44,253 nucleotides of DNA, taken from NCBI GenBank assembly GCA_000987045.1, contig LAKY01000059.1, forward strand, positions 1-44,253, written 5' to 3'. The notes beneath the pieces are model-generated. The model ran no database searches. It was not told where the DNA came from and saw only the letters and a program-made list of their open reading frames with translations. The translations under genes and the position numbers were made by a program. The DNA is from Clostridiales bacterium PH28_bin88. GTDB taxonomy: Bacteria > Bacillota > PH28-bin88. This document shows positions 8,056 through 16,339 of the stretch, in pieces (position 1 is the first letter of the stretch; the number at the start of each line of letters is the position of its first letter).

Positions 8056-10767
8056 TTAGTTCCCAACATTTTGGATTTTCTTGGGCATGTTCTTTTCCAA
8101 GAGGTATACCACCCAGAGAACGCCGTCCGTCAAAACGTAGATTTCTGAAGAGCCAGCCTTTAACACCTGCTCCGGCGGGGGGACTTCCGCCTGCCACAAA
8201 GGCTGCCCGTGCCAGTCAAGGGCAATAAGCCGGTCGCCGGACTGGATTAACAGGGTATCACCGTCCTGCTTTACCCACTGGATAGGCTGTTCACTTTGCC
8301 ATACCACCTGCTGGTTGTCGTCTGGGGTAAACCGCAGGAGCCACCTATCGTCCTGCGAAGTGGCATAGATACTTCCGTCTATGAACGAGGAAGATACAGA
8401 CCGGGAGGGTAGGGCCCATTTCTCTTTTCCCTCCCGGTCCAGGAGATGCAAGTTCTCCTTTTCACCGGGTGCGTCGTAAGCCCAGAAGTAAACGGAAGTA
8501 TCCCCTTTTTCATCAGTCGGAAAAACAGCGTTAAAAGGTACCCGGTTGGTATAGCTCCACAGCAACTCTCCGGCCGGTGAAAGGGCATAAACAGTGTTGC
8601 TCTCGGAAAGGTAAAGAACGCCCGAAGAGCCCACGACAGGCCTCCCCATCAGGGGATTGGCCGCAGGAAATGTCCATTGAACCTGTCCCTCTTGATCCAG
8701 GGCAAAAACTTTTTTCCCATAGGGAGTTGTGATATAGGTTAATCCGCCCGCGAAAGGGATTACCGTAGCTGAGGTGGCGCCGGCTGGAACAGTAAATCTC
8801 CACCGTTCTTGACCTCCGGCGTCAAAAACGAAGACTTCCCGATCCGCAGAGACCTGGTAGATGGTTTCACTCGGCCCAACCTGGGGAGGTAGTTGACCGC
8901 CCACCCTGGTGGACCGGATCCAGCGGAACCGCCCGTTCCAATCGAGGGCGTAAAGACGGCCGGACACCCCTGCCACATAAATGCCGGATGGCCCCAGGAC
9001 AGGAAAAGTTAAAGTCTCACCGGGCTCGAACCGCCAGGCTTCCCGCCCGTCGGGGCGGATGGCCATGAGTTGGTCGTTTCTTATACCAAAACGGCCGTAG
9101 GTGGTGCCGTCGGGTCCCATCACCAGTCCTGTACCCCGTCCATGGGTGCTGAAGCGCCATTTTTCTTTTCCATCCGGACTGACAGCCCAGACGGTTTGGC
9201 CGTCCCCGGCGTAAATCATCCCATCGGCTCTTACCGCCAGGGTCATGGAGATAGGCTCTACACTTCCAAATTCGTTAATGAAGTCGCCGGCACAAAGAGA
9301 AAGCTCCCATCGATTGGCCCCTTCCGGTGTAATGGCCACCAGCGTGCCCCCGGAAACGACATAAACCGTGCCGTCCGGCCCAGTAATCGGTCCCGCCGTG
9401 TAGCGCCCGGGGGGAATGGGTGTCTGCCAAAAAAGCTTACCGGTTGCTCCGGTGGCCGCCAGGGCCTGGTTGGTGGGGAATTGGTGCCAGGTTAAAAAGT
9501 AGGTGATACCTCCAGGGGCAAAAGCCGTCTCTAAATTTATTTGTTTTACCGGCCCCATTACCGGTTCCCCGCCGCCATGAGGAATCCACCCCCGGTCCCC
9601 GACCCAATTTCCGATCAAAACGCGCCCGTCGGGGTCGACCGAGTACAAGGTAAGCCAGTCATGCAATTCCTGCCGCCACCGGACCTTTCCGCTAGGCATC
9701 AGGGCGATAATGGTGTTGCTCTTAAGCCCTGTACGGAGGGAAGCATAGAGATTTCCCGATTTGAATGTTACCTTTTCGAATGTACCTTCTGTATCGGTAC
9801 GTGGGTATTTCCATTTGAGGCGCCCGTCAAGGGAATACGCGTACAGGTCACCTTCAGCAACAAAATACACCTGTCCGGCGCCCACCTGCAGGGCTGAGAC
9901 GGATTTCTCCAGGGACCAGTGCCGTTTTCCCTCAGCAGCATCCACCGCCCAGAATTCCTGTCCCCTGATGAAGACCAGCCTTCCGGCGAGTACCATTTCG
10001 GAAAACGAAGGCACATCCAAGGCCCACAGCAATTCTCCGTCCGGCCCTATATGGAATACCTTTTTCTCTTCGTTCGACCATGCATAGGCTCCGCCGCTAC
10101 TGTCCGGCAGTACCCCGGCCAGGCGGGACAGGGTCCGGTATTTCCACTTAATCTGCCCCTCGTCATCCAGGGCCAGGACGTTACCTCCCGACCCCGCCGC
10201 CAGTACTGTTCCATCTGCTCCAATTACCGGGCCGAACAAGACCCCGTCACTAACCCAGCGAATCTCGGCAACCCGGCGGGGGGTTCCGGATAGACCCGTC
10301 CCCCCTTCGTCTCTTTCTGAAGTAATGGTAATCGTCCGGTTGCTCCTATCCCAATTCACATTTGCCCCCAGGGCCTCGGCCACAAAACGCAGGGGAACCA
10401 TGGCCTGTCCTTTTTTTAACCTCATTGGCACATCCATGATGACTTGACGGCCGTCCACCCACGCCTCCCCTTTGCCCACCTGAAGCACCACCGTGGTATC
10501 CCCGCGGGTAGCAGTCACCGTTTGGGTCCTTTGTTCCCAATCCACCTCAGCCCCCATCGCTTCGAAAATTCCCCGCAAGGGCACCAGGGTCTGGCCTAAC
10601 TCCATCACCAGGGATACACCCAGTTCGAAAGCTCTGCCGTCCATCACTACGTGGATAGGCTTTTTTGTTGCCTCCGCCCGGGCATTCCACCAACCCAACA
10701 GCAATACGAACAGCATAATTGCCAACAATGAAAGCCACCTGGTTTTCCACCGGTACTTGATCACCAT
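8056..10767 (-). CDS. exported protein: stalk domains plus PQQ-type beta-propeller (903 aa)
   Basis: The largest gene of the window. It has a signal peptide or anchor (WLSLLAIMLFVLLLGWW), two copper-amine-oxidase-like stalk units (QTLVPLRGIFEAMGAEVDW and QAMVPLRFVAEALGANVNW, about residues 45-150), then a long array of about 35-40-residue PQQ-type blades with repeated 'G.L.W', 'DG...W.F' and 'G.E.WRF' patterns (DGELLWALD, DGRLKWKYP, SGKVRWRQEL, DGKEKWRFSTHGRG, DGREAWRFEPG, NGRFRWIRST, EGQVQWTFPA). No enzyme motif is seen; it is likely a surface or secreted binding protein. ATG 10767 has GGAGGGG 5 nt upstream and starts just before the signal peptide. The same arrangement of stalk plus propeller in the adjacent downstream gene suggests a shared function or duplication. 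Confidence 0.88.
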   Translation of the reverse strand: MVIKYRWKTRWLSLLAIMLFVLLLGWWNARAEATKKPIHVVMDGRAFELGVSLVMELGQTLVPLRGIFEAMGAEVDWEQRTQTVTATRGDTTVVLQVGKGEAWVDGRQVIMDVPMRLKKGQAMVPLRFVAEALGANVNWDRSNRTITITSERDEGGTGLSGTPRRVAEIRWVSDGVLFGPVIGADGTVLAAGSGGNVLALDDEGQIKWKYRTLSRLAGVLPDSSGGAYAWSNEEKKVFHIGPDGELLWALDVPSFSEMVLAGRLVFIRGQEFWAVDAAEGKRHWSLEKSVSALQVGAGQVYFVAEGDLYAYSLDGRLKWKYPRTDTEGTFEKVTFKSGNLYASLRTGLKSNTIIALMPSGKVRWRQELHDWLTLYSVDPDGRVLIGNWVGDRGWIPHGGGEPVMGPVKQINLETAFAPGGITYFLTWHQFPTNQALAATGATGKLFWQTPIPPGRYTAGPITGPDGTVYVVSGGTLVAITPEGANRWELSLCAGDFINEFGSVEPISMTLAVRADGMIYAGDGQTVWAVSPDGKEKWRFSTHGRGTGLVMGPDGTTYGRFGIRNDQLMAIRPDGREAWRFEPGETLTFPVLGPSGIYVAGVSGRLYALDWNGRFRWIRSTRVGGQLPPQVGPSETIYQVSADREVFVFDAGGQERWRFTVPAGATSATVIPFAGGLTYITTPYGKKVFALDQEGQVQWTFPAANPLMGRPVVGSSGVLYLSESNTVYALSPAGELLWSYTNRVPFNAVFPTDEKGDTSVYFWAYDAPGEKENLHLLDREGKEKWALPSRSVSSSFIDGSIYATSQDDRWLLRFTPDDNQQVVWQSEQPIQWVKQDGDTLLIQSGDRLIALDWHGQPLWQAEVPPPEQVLKAGSSEIYVLTDGVLWVVYLLEKNMPKKIQNVGN

Positions 10768-11025
10768 ATACCCCTCCGAAAATAGCGTTCTGTGTCGCAA
10801 GTGGAACTTCCTTGGGTCTTTATCCGTCATAAAAGTGGTAGCTAACATGTGATTGATTATCCCCGGAGCAGATTCTCGATAGAATTAAGAACCAAACTGA
10901 AAAAGACGGTACAACGTATGAAATTCTCTCCCAGTCTACTACTATCGTTTACACTTTGTTTCGGATCCACTCTGGCATGAAAAATGAAAACGGGACTCAA
11001 CTTTGTCTCAAGTGGAAATTAATAC

Positions 11026-11625
11026 TCACTTAGACAAGAAGTAGGCTGTCCCCTGGTTATCCCAGCCCAGAGGCAACCCATGCGGTTGAAGAAGTTGAGT
11101 GGTGGCAACTTCCAAGAATCCCTGTTCTTCATCTGCGGTTCTTCCCCGCAACTGAAGGTATTTCCCATTGGGGGACCAAGCCGCCGGTTCCCAGTATTCC
11201 TTTAAGGAAAGCATGCTCTTTCCTTCGGGGGTCACTACTTCAATTCCACCCTGCCACTTGCCCACCGCCAGGTACCGGCCATCAGGGGACCAGATAACGC
11301 TCTTGACTCGCTCCATCAATACGGTTTTCTCTCCGGTGTTCACATCTACGATAACCAGTTGCCCGCCGTTAGAACTGTCATCTGTGGGGTTTTCTACCAT
11401 GGCGATCTGGTCCCCCTTGGGTGACCAGGCAAGGCTGAGGTAGATGAGAGAAGACCCGTCAGCAATCAGGGGGTAGGTAAAATCGGGAAAGGTATTTACT
11501 ATTTTGCCTCCTTCAAGTATGGTGAGTGCCGGCTTCTTATCACCATTACCATGGAGGTAAGCTATCCTGCCATTTGGTCCTAGGCCCAACCCGTACAACA
11601 GCTCTGATTTCTCCAGGGTAGCCAT
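11026..11625 (-). pseudogene. TolB/WD40-like propeller gene, 5' part lost or frameshifted
   Basis: The 199-aa frame encodes propeller blades of the TolB type (LAWSPKGDQIAMV, VIWSPDGRYLAVG, AAWSPNGKYLQLR), which normally follow a signal peptide. Here the frame begins at ATG 11625 with an in-frame TAA two codons upstream, no ribosome binding site and no signal peptide. Immediately upstream (about 11626-11725) another frame reads like protein (FYLEAFDIAFDAETP, then DVVVDKEGTHFEPKK), so a one-base shift near the AAGAAATGG at 11623-11631 probably separates the two parts. It resembles the frameshifted TolB-like protein at 43053-44239. The product, if made, would be a short cytoplasmic fragment. Confidence 0.55.
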
Positions 11626-11685
11626 TTCTTAGGTTCGAAATGGGTTCCTTCTTTATCAACCACCACATCTTTCGGGGTTTCGGCA

Positions 11686-12086
11686 TCAAACGCTATATCG
11701 AAAGCCTCTAGATAGAAGAAAGGCCAATGGAAAAACAAAATACATGTTTAATTGACCCTGAACGATAATACCCGTCAGAAGAACGAAACCGAAAGGAACT
11801 ACTAAGGAAAATGCTTTTAGCCTTGCACCAGCCATTCCCTTTTCTATGTAAGCAAATACAACCAAAACGGAAAACATTATGATCGAAGCATGTATAAACA
11901 GTAATAGTTCCCAATTGATGCCTTGAAAAAAATCTCCGCTATACCAGGTGGTCCAAACCACATGCCAATAAAAAAGACAATCGCGGGTACTGTTAGCCTT
12001 TGTCTACCTGGTTCGTCACCCAACACAATATAGCAAATGATTGAAACCAAGACCGAACCAATAGCAATGCCTAGCCCCTCCAACAT
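11686..12086 (-). pseudogene. multi-pass membrane protein gene interrupted at a T7 run
   Basis: Two overlapping frames look like one protein. The 5' frame (ATG 12086) gives LGIAIGSVLVSIICYIVLG and VPAIVFFIGMWFGPPGIAEIFF, then turns polar; the 3' frame gives FFQGINWELLLFIHASIIMF and two or three further membrane segments to the stop at 11686. The switch falls on a run of seven T (minus strand; plus 11926-11932, AAAAAAA). Removing or adding a base there would yield one protein of about 133 aa with about five membrane segments. The family is not recognised. The alternatives are sequence error at the homopolymer or a slippage-controlled gene. Confidence 0.55.
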
Positions 12087-12174
12087 TATCAGCCCCTTCG
12101 ATACATCCTCTACCCTCTACCTAAACAATCGTTTCTCCGCAACTCATTGATAATTTGTGTTGTTGACCATAATT

Positions 12175-12807
12175 TCATATAACCCATTCTCCTTGTGATT
12201 CCAAGACTTCCGCCATGGTTCCGCCCACCACTTCCCAAGAGGGTGGGATACCCTGAAACGTACTTCTGAAGCGCAGAATCTTTCCGGGGTTGGGCTCTTT
12301 GTAAAGAACATAAGTGCTTCTCGGTCGCACCTGAACTTTCGGGGGTTCCAATTCTTTTTCATCGGGTTCGCGCAAACCACCCAGGAAAACCTCCCTTCCA
12401 TCCTCCTTAATCCGGATTAACGCGTGGGGATAGCTTGGTCCGTTGACAATCTGGCTGTTTTTCGGCGGAACAATAACGGCGTAAATCAGTATTTCGCCCG
12501 GTCTTCCGATGACACCCGCCATCGAAAGAGAATATCCGCCCGTGGATTTTTCTCCGGCGCTAACCAGGATATATTTAAAGTTCTTGACTGTTTCCGAATA
12601 AATGCCTGCTTTCTTAAAGGAGTTATTATACCAGTTTCGCAATGCCACGTCGCTCAAAGAAGATGGGTCGACCTCCTCAAATCTCAAGTCGCCTAATTCT
12701 CTTGCACGAATTTTTGCTTTTCGGGTAATCGCTACCGCGGCAACGGTTGATAGTAGTATAAAAATCAAGGTTGCGGCAGCTACCCGAACCAATTTTCGCT
12801 CGGGCAA
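12175..12807 (-). CDS. membrane-anchored protein with PrcB-like C-terminal domain
   Basis: A 210-aa product. The open frame extends to 12897, but TTG 12807 has GGGAGG 8 nt upstream and places one membrane segment (VAAATLIFILLSTVAAVAI) right after a short basic start, so I chose it. The outside part contains the pattern ILVSAGEKSTGGYSLSM followed by PPKNS...SYPHALIRI, which resembles the C-terminal domain of PrcB ('vsaGe.pTGGYsi.i'), a protease-complex accessory protein; this is inferred from pattern only. A further region (FLGGLREPDEKELEPPKV, then VGGTMAEVLESQ) is unassigned. It may modulate an envelope protease, but no partner is adjacent. Confidence 0.7.
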   Translation of the reverse strand: MPERKLVRVAAATLIFILLSTVAAVAITRKAKIRARELGDLRFEEVDPSSLSDVALRNWYNNSFKKAGIYSETVKNFKYILVSAGEKSTGGYSLSMAGVIGRPGEILIYAVIVPPKNSQIVNGPSYPHALIRIKEDGREVFLGGLREPDEKELEPPKVQVRPRSTYVLYKEPNPGKILRFRSTFQGIPPSWEVVGGTMAEVLESQGEWVI

Positions 12808-13018
12808 ACAAAACACCTCCCTGCATACAATTCTCTCCAGGGAGCAAATGTGTGGTGATTGATGTGACGATGGTTCGATCTTTGCAAGAATTTTCACCTC
12901 CAGAGCCTTGAGAACCGGTCCAGGCCAACCCTTTTCATCTTATCCATCCCCATAACCCTGATATAGAACAAAGTCATCCCAGACAGGACAGGTGTGGGCG
13001 AAAATGATACAGGGTTTC

Positions 13019-13300
13019 TTACCATTCATGCGGTATATTTGGGATAATTTTTGTGATATACCAGTGATCTTGATAACTTTGGACTATAACCTTGGCCTTA
13101 TATTTTCCTGCGACACCAGTAGAAGTCGGCATTTCGAAGGAAATATCGTATGCCCACTCTCTGTCCCCTAATCTGTTTTCACTTGCTAACTCAAAGTTTT
13201 CAACCCAAGGGCTGGATAGTCCGGTTACCCAGAATGCTTCTTGAAACGTATTTCGTTTAACAGGAGTTGTAACAGGAGCTTTTTTTGATGAAACCCCCAA
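13019..13300 (-). pseudogene. C-terminal remnant of an NTF2-like lipoprotein
   Basis: The 93-aa frame has only a TTG start without a ribosome binding site, no signal peptide and a stop shortly upstream. Its sequence aligns by eye with the C-terminal half of the intact lipoprotein at 31114-31635: both have SSPW, then a 'Y(D)I.FEM / YEVKGEI' strand, and a 'V.V....WYI.K / VVEKIGNRWLID' ending. That pattern is usual in NTF2/SnoaL-like cone domains of exported proteins. I therefore read it as a gene that has lost its 5' half. The 450 bases upstream contain no matching N-terminus. Confidence 0.5.
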
Positions 13301-13779
13301 TCAATTAGCTCTGACAATCTTATAAGCCAACCACTTCAAATACCATAAACGCCAGGGCATTGTCTTGTATTCCCCTAAGCCCGTTGAGGATCCCGCCGCC
13401 ACGAGGCGATTTTTTGAATAGTCTCTACCCGCAAGCGGGACAGCAATTTGACTTATTTGCAAAACGATAAACCTTGGAGAAAAAATCTTTAGGCATCTCT
13501 ATCCATCCCTTTAGCCAGTTGTTGGCCTAGTAATCGGCACATGACACTGTTTTGAAGTGATCCTACAATTGGGGAATTACCACCTGATAGACGTATCAAA
13601 TGTATTTCTGGTTCCAAAAAATACTTGTCAGGACCCAGAATTACTTTCTCCTGGCTTTAAACTGGTGACACCCCCCTTTTTAATTTATCGGGGAGATCAG
13701 TGTTAAAACCCGCAATCCCCCAGTATCGTATAAACAGGGGGTGAAGCCATGCGGGTTTTTGTTATAACGTTTTCTTTCC
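13301..13779. other. gene-poor gap with one weak remnant and a hairpin
   Basis: No complete gene is supported here. On the minus strand 13656-13489 is open and reads like protein (GPDKYFLEPEIHLIRLSGG, ending QQLAKGMDRDA), but the only start is a TTG at 13617 without a nearby ribosome binding site; it may be a gene remnant or a tiny gene. A palindrome at 13705-13760 is listed separately. The rest shows nothing I can assign. Confidence 0.4.
13705..13760. terminator. GC-rich palindrome, bidirectional terminator-like
   Basis: AAAACCCGCA (13705-13714) pairs with TGCGGGTTTT (13750-13759); inside it CCCCC pairs with GGGGG. The arms end in T-rich (plus) and A-rich (so T-rich on the minus strand) tracts, so transcription from either side could stop here. 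It sits just before the broken gene at 13780 and could equally be the end of a decayed mobile element. Confidence 0.5.
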
Positions 13780-14132
13780 ATGAGCATGCACCAGCATATC
13801 TACCAGTGGACACCCAGCGGCTACAAACGTATTTACTACCGTATGGATGCCAGTAGCGCTGATTCCGGGATGGGCGGGTACCAGCACATTGAGTGGATAT
13901 TGCGGTACTTCAACCAACTCTGGGCCGAAGATACGGTTTGGGACAGCAAGCTCCAAAACAATCATTCGGGGTCATCCGGGAGTTTACCAACAACCTGATT
14001 GCCGTGCAGGTGGGAAGCGTAGAGAATTATGAACAGACCGAAAAAGAGGCTGTCTGGGACATCAACCTAAGGGTATTCCGCGAGAGGAAAGGGAAGGTGG
14101 TGACAGAACGGTGCCTTCGCGGTGGATTATGA
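13780..14132 (+). pseudogene. frameshifted gene remnant, unknown function
   Basis: Two plus-strand frames join into a protein-like sequence. The first (ATG 13780) gives YQWTPSGYKRIYYRMDAS, then YQHIEWILRYFNQLWAEDTVWDSK; the second takes over around 13950-13975 and gives SFGVIREFTNNLIAVQVG, then TEKEAVWDINLRVFRERKGK, ending at TGA 14132. Neither frame has a convincing start for its second half. I do not recognise the family. It lies between the palindrome at 13705-13760 and the structured RNA at 14261-14472. Confidence 0.45.
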
Positions 14133-14260
14133 GAAAGGAAGTCGCATACTACCCGATTGAAAAGCCACGAGAAGAGCATTTATTGCACCAAGTGATATTT
14201 TCATTCCGAAACTAGACCCTCATGCCGCTAATCGCGGTACCATCAGAGAATGAAAAAAGG

Positions 14261-14472
14261 AGCCCCTTGATGCTCCAGGCGGAGCGAATAGGAGCGGAGG
14301 TTAACCGGACTAGACGAGGCCGACGTGTGAGGGCGTACCGGCGGGCAAGGACGCCCGCCGCCGAGCCTTGAGGCAAGGACGCCGAATGGCGAGGGAAGTA
14401 CGCCCGAACCGGAGGCTGAGACGTAGTCCGGTCCGAACGCGACTTTTGAGCGCAGCCGGAGCACAAGGGGCT
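14261..14472 (+). ncRNA. candidate large structured RNA, about 212 nt
   Basis: A nested set of long perfect stems closes the element. P1 is AGCCCCTTG (14261-14269) with CAAGGGGCT (14464-14472), extended after one bulged A by TGCTCC (14271-14276) with GGAGCA (14458-14463). P2 is ACCGGACTA (14304-14312) with TAGTCCGGT (14424-14432). P3 is GGGCGTAC (14331-14338) with GTACGCCC (14398-14405). Inside P3 are three hairpins: CGGCGGGC/GCCCGCCG (14339-14360, loop AAGGAC), GCCT/AGGC (14365-14374) and CGCC/GGCG (14380-14391, loop GAAT). The internal loops are purine-rich. The region is far more GC-rich than its AT-rich flanks. Size and complexity fit large bacterial RNAs such as the raiA motif, or an ωRNA/HEARO-type element, but I cannot confirm either; no raiA, iscB or tnpB gene is in the window. 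Strand is chosen by loop composition (GNRA-like GAAT, purine-rich joints) and is uncertain. Confidence 0.6.
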
Positions 14473-14618
14473 GACAACAAACTTTTTAGGGTAGAAAGGT
14501 ATAGTTGTTTTTACCTGGTAACAAATTCTTTTACATGTAGGTCGGTAATGTGTAGAATGCGATACCCAACAAAACTGTGTCTGTATTTCAGGGCGTAATT
14601 ACGAAAAGACAGTTAAGT

Positions 14619-15320
14619 TCATCGTTTCTTTTTCAAAGCAACCAGCACAAGCCCGGCTACAATTGCTATCGCGACAGCAAGCGTGATTGTTTTTAAATCA
14701 CTATTTTTCGTGTTGTTCTCCGGTTTAATTTGACTTGTGGTGATGTTTACTGTTGACAGTTTCACCCGCGTGCCCTGTTTTGGGTAAATCTGTATCCTTT
14801 CCCCATTCGGTCGGCTTACGAAAACAGTGTTTCCCTCAAATGAAAAATCTTTATCTGTACCGCCAGAATTCACATACCACTCTATTGCGGCCATGTCTCC
14901 CTTAATAGAAGGGTATTTGATATATTCCGTGACTAATTTCAATGTCTTGTAATCCCCGGAATCCGCCTTAAAAATCCCCCATGCCTGTTTATAGTAAGCT
15001 CCTGATTTCTTCAACGACATAACACAATAATCACCTACTTGTGGTGTTAGCCCCGTCCTCCACAACCCATATTGGAAATCGCCATTCACTAATATGGTAT
15101 CAGAGTTTAGTTTGCCGTTAATAACTTTATAAACCGTAACGAGAAACTGATCGTTGTTTTTCTCAATTAGTTGACCGACTATAAAAGCATCCTGGTCGGC
15201 TTTTAAAGACTCCACTTCACCTGCATGCATCATTCGGTAAAGTACATCCCCTGCAAAAACTGGGCTTGATAATAACATCCCGATCATAACTGTAAGCAGC
15301 ACTGGAACAATCTTTTTCAC
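14619..15320 (-). CDS. exported protein with C-terminal membrane anchor (about 233 aa)
   Basis: A classical signal peptide (KKIVPVLLTVMIGMLLSSPVFA) is followed by a mostly beta domain and ends with one membrane segment (ITLAVAIAIVAGLVLVAL) plus KKKR, so the protein is held by its C-terminus with the domain outside. The N-terminal domain (AFIVGQLIEKNN..FLVTVYKVINGKLNSDTILVNG) parallels the one at 17324-18037 (LIVIGEIGEVI..DVRVVAYVNKPLPGDKIIVSTPG); both look like the same domain of unknown function, and both genes end in membrane segments. GTG 15320 is preferred because AGGGG lies 9 nt upstream and the signal peptide starts there; TTG 15344 is the longest alternative. Confidence 0.7.
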   Translation of the reverse strand: MKKIVPVLLTVMIGMLLSSPVFAGDVLYRMMHAGEVESLKADQDAFIVGQLIEKNNDQFLVTVYKVINGKLNSDTILVNGDFQYGLWRTGLTPQVGDYCVMSLKKSGAYYKQAWGIFKADSGDYKTLKLVTEYIKYPSIKGDMAAIEWYVNSGGTDKDFSFEGNTVFVSRPNGERIQIYPKQGTRVKLSTVNITTSQIKPENNTKNSDLKTITLAVAIAIVAGLVLVALKKKR

Positions 15321-15492
15321 TACCACCAACCCCTGTCTCGCCAATGTGGCTGCGTAACTGCAATCAGGATTAAAGCCGGGTCGCGACAGGCCTGGCTTTA
15401 TCGACAGTCCCGAGGAATTGGGCGGAACCCATTCCCGGCTGCGCCCCGCGTCTTCAAGGCAGAGCTCGAAAATGAATACGAGTGTAGTTTAT

Positions 15493-15917
15493 TCAATGTT
15501 CCACGGGTTTCTCCATTCCAATTTTCTCTCTTTGACTAAGCGGCAGATAAATCGTACCATTCTTAGCAGAAAGGTAAGCAATCCCGGTCTCTCCAGGAGA
15601 GGTCCAGACGGAGAAATGATACCCATATACTCAACTCCTCTTTTTTAACAATGCGTGAATAACGGCTTGCCTCAAAAAATCGACCATTCGGAACGAGGCA
15701 AGTTTCACTTCCGTATTCGTCACCAGTAGTGCCAGTTCGAAATCTAATCCTTTCCGATGATCTCCCACGGAAGTTACATCTTTTACATCTCAATACGATA
15801 TTCCCCATTAGCGTTTGAGGCATCATGCGGACCCACTTTGACAGGTTTAGAACACCCGGTATAACCACCTGTAAGGATTAAGACAATTAGGCCTACCAGC
15901 AATTGAGTCTTCTTCAA
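15493..15917 (-). pseudogene. small lipoprotein gene with frameshifts
   Basis: The 5' end is convincing: TTG 15917 with GGGGGG upstream, then a lipoprotein signal peptide KKTQLLVGLIVLILTGGYTGC. That frame closes at 15783 (YRIEM stop). In the next frame the text continues sensibly as VKDVTSVGDHRKGLDF, then LALLVTNTEVKLASFRMVDF, and after an A6 run (15642-15647) and an in-frame TGA (15631-15633) it resumes as GYHFSVWTSPGETGIAYLSAK, ending at TGA 15493-15495. A protein of about 140 aa would need one shift near 15783-15790 and a compensating pair near 15631-15647. Function is unknown; context suggests an envelope lipoprotein. Confidence 0.5.
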
Positions 15918-15939
15918 TGGGCATCCCCCCACACCCAGG

Positions 15940-16281
15940 TTACTCTTCAATTTGGTCGCGCTCCTGTAAAACCTTGATCGGCTCACTGGCAAAAGCGTCG
16001 GCAGCTCCCCAGTCAAAATTGAACAGGATCCCCTCGCTGGAGCCGCAGCTTACTGACTTTACTCTGGTCTCGGCCGGCCCCTGGCTTTCAACAATAACCA
16101 TCAAGGCAGCCCGGTTTTTAGCGCGGAAGAAGTACTGCTCGTACAGCGTTACGGCGATAAACTTTTCCTTCCCTTCGAAAATGTCTTGGCTGACTCTCTC
16201 GATATGGGAGAGCCGGTCGTCCAAATACTCCTGCACTTCTTTGGCCCCGGCGCGAACTACGATTTCATAGGTAGCGGGCAT
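15940..16281 (-). CDS. DUF6054-like small cytoplasmic protein
   Basis: A 113-aa protein without signal peptide or membrane segment. The pattern (YEIVVRAGAKEVQEYLDDRL near the start; an aromatic strand VTLYEQYFFRAKNRAALMVIV; a GSSEGILFNFDWGAADAF ending) matches what I recall of the DUF6054 family of Clostridia proteins of unknown function; this is from memory. ATG 16281 has AGGAGG 8 nt upstream and was chosen over an ATG six codons earlier. Confidence 0.65.
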   Translation of the reverse strand: MPATYEIVVRAGAKEVQEYLDDRLSHIERVSQDIFEGKEKFIAVTLYEQYFFRAKNRAALMVIVESQGPAETRVKSVSCGSSEGILFNFDWGAADAFASEPIKVLQERDQIEE

Positions 16282-16339
16282 GCTTCTCGCCTCCTGCATG
16301 TTTAATAGTGTAACGTGGTTGATATGCTCGCGGTTTACG

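Noticed and set aside
14212..14598. Open frames of 73-84 codons on both strands over the structured RNA
   Set aside because: Arg/Ser/Pro-rich composition typical of GC-rich non-coding DNA, no start context; the paired stems explain the sequence better.
15563..15868. Minus-strand 101-aa frame overlapping the broken lipoprotein
   Set aside because: Cys/Arg-rich text without start; the neighbouring frame gives the sensible lipoprotein continuation, so this is a shadow.
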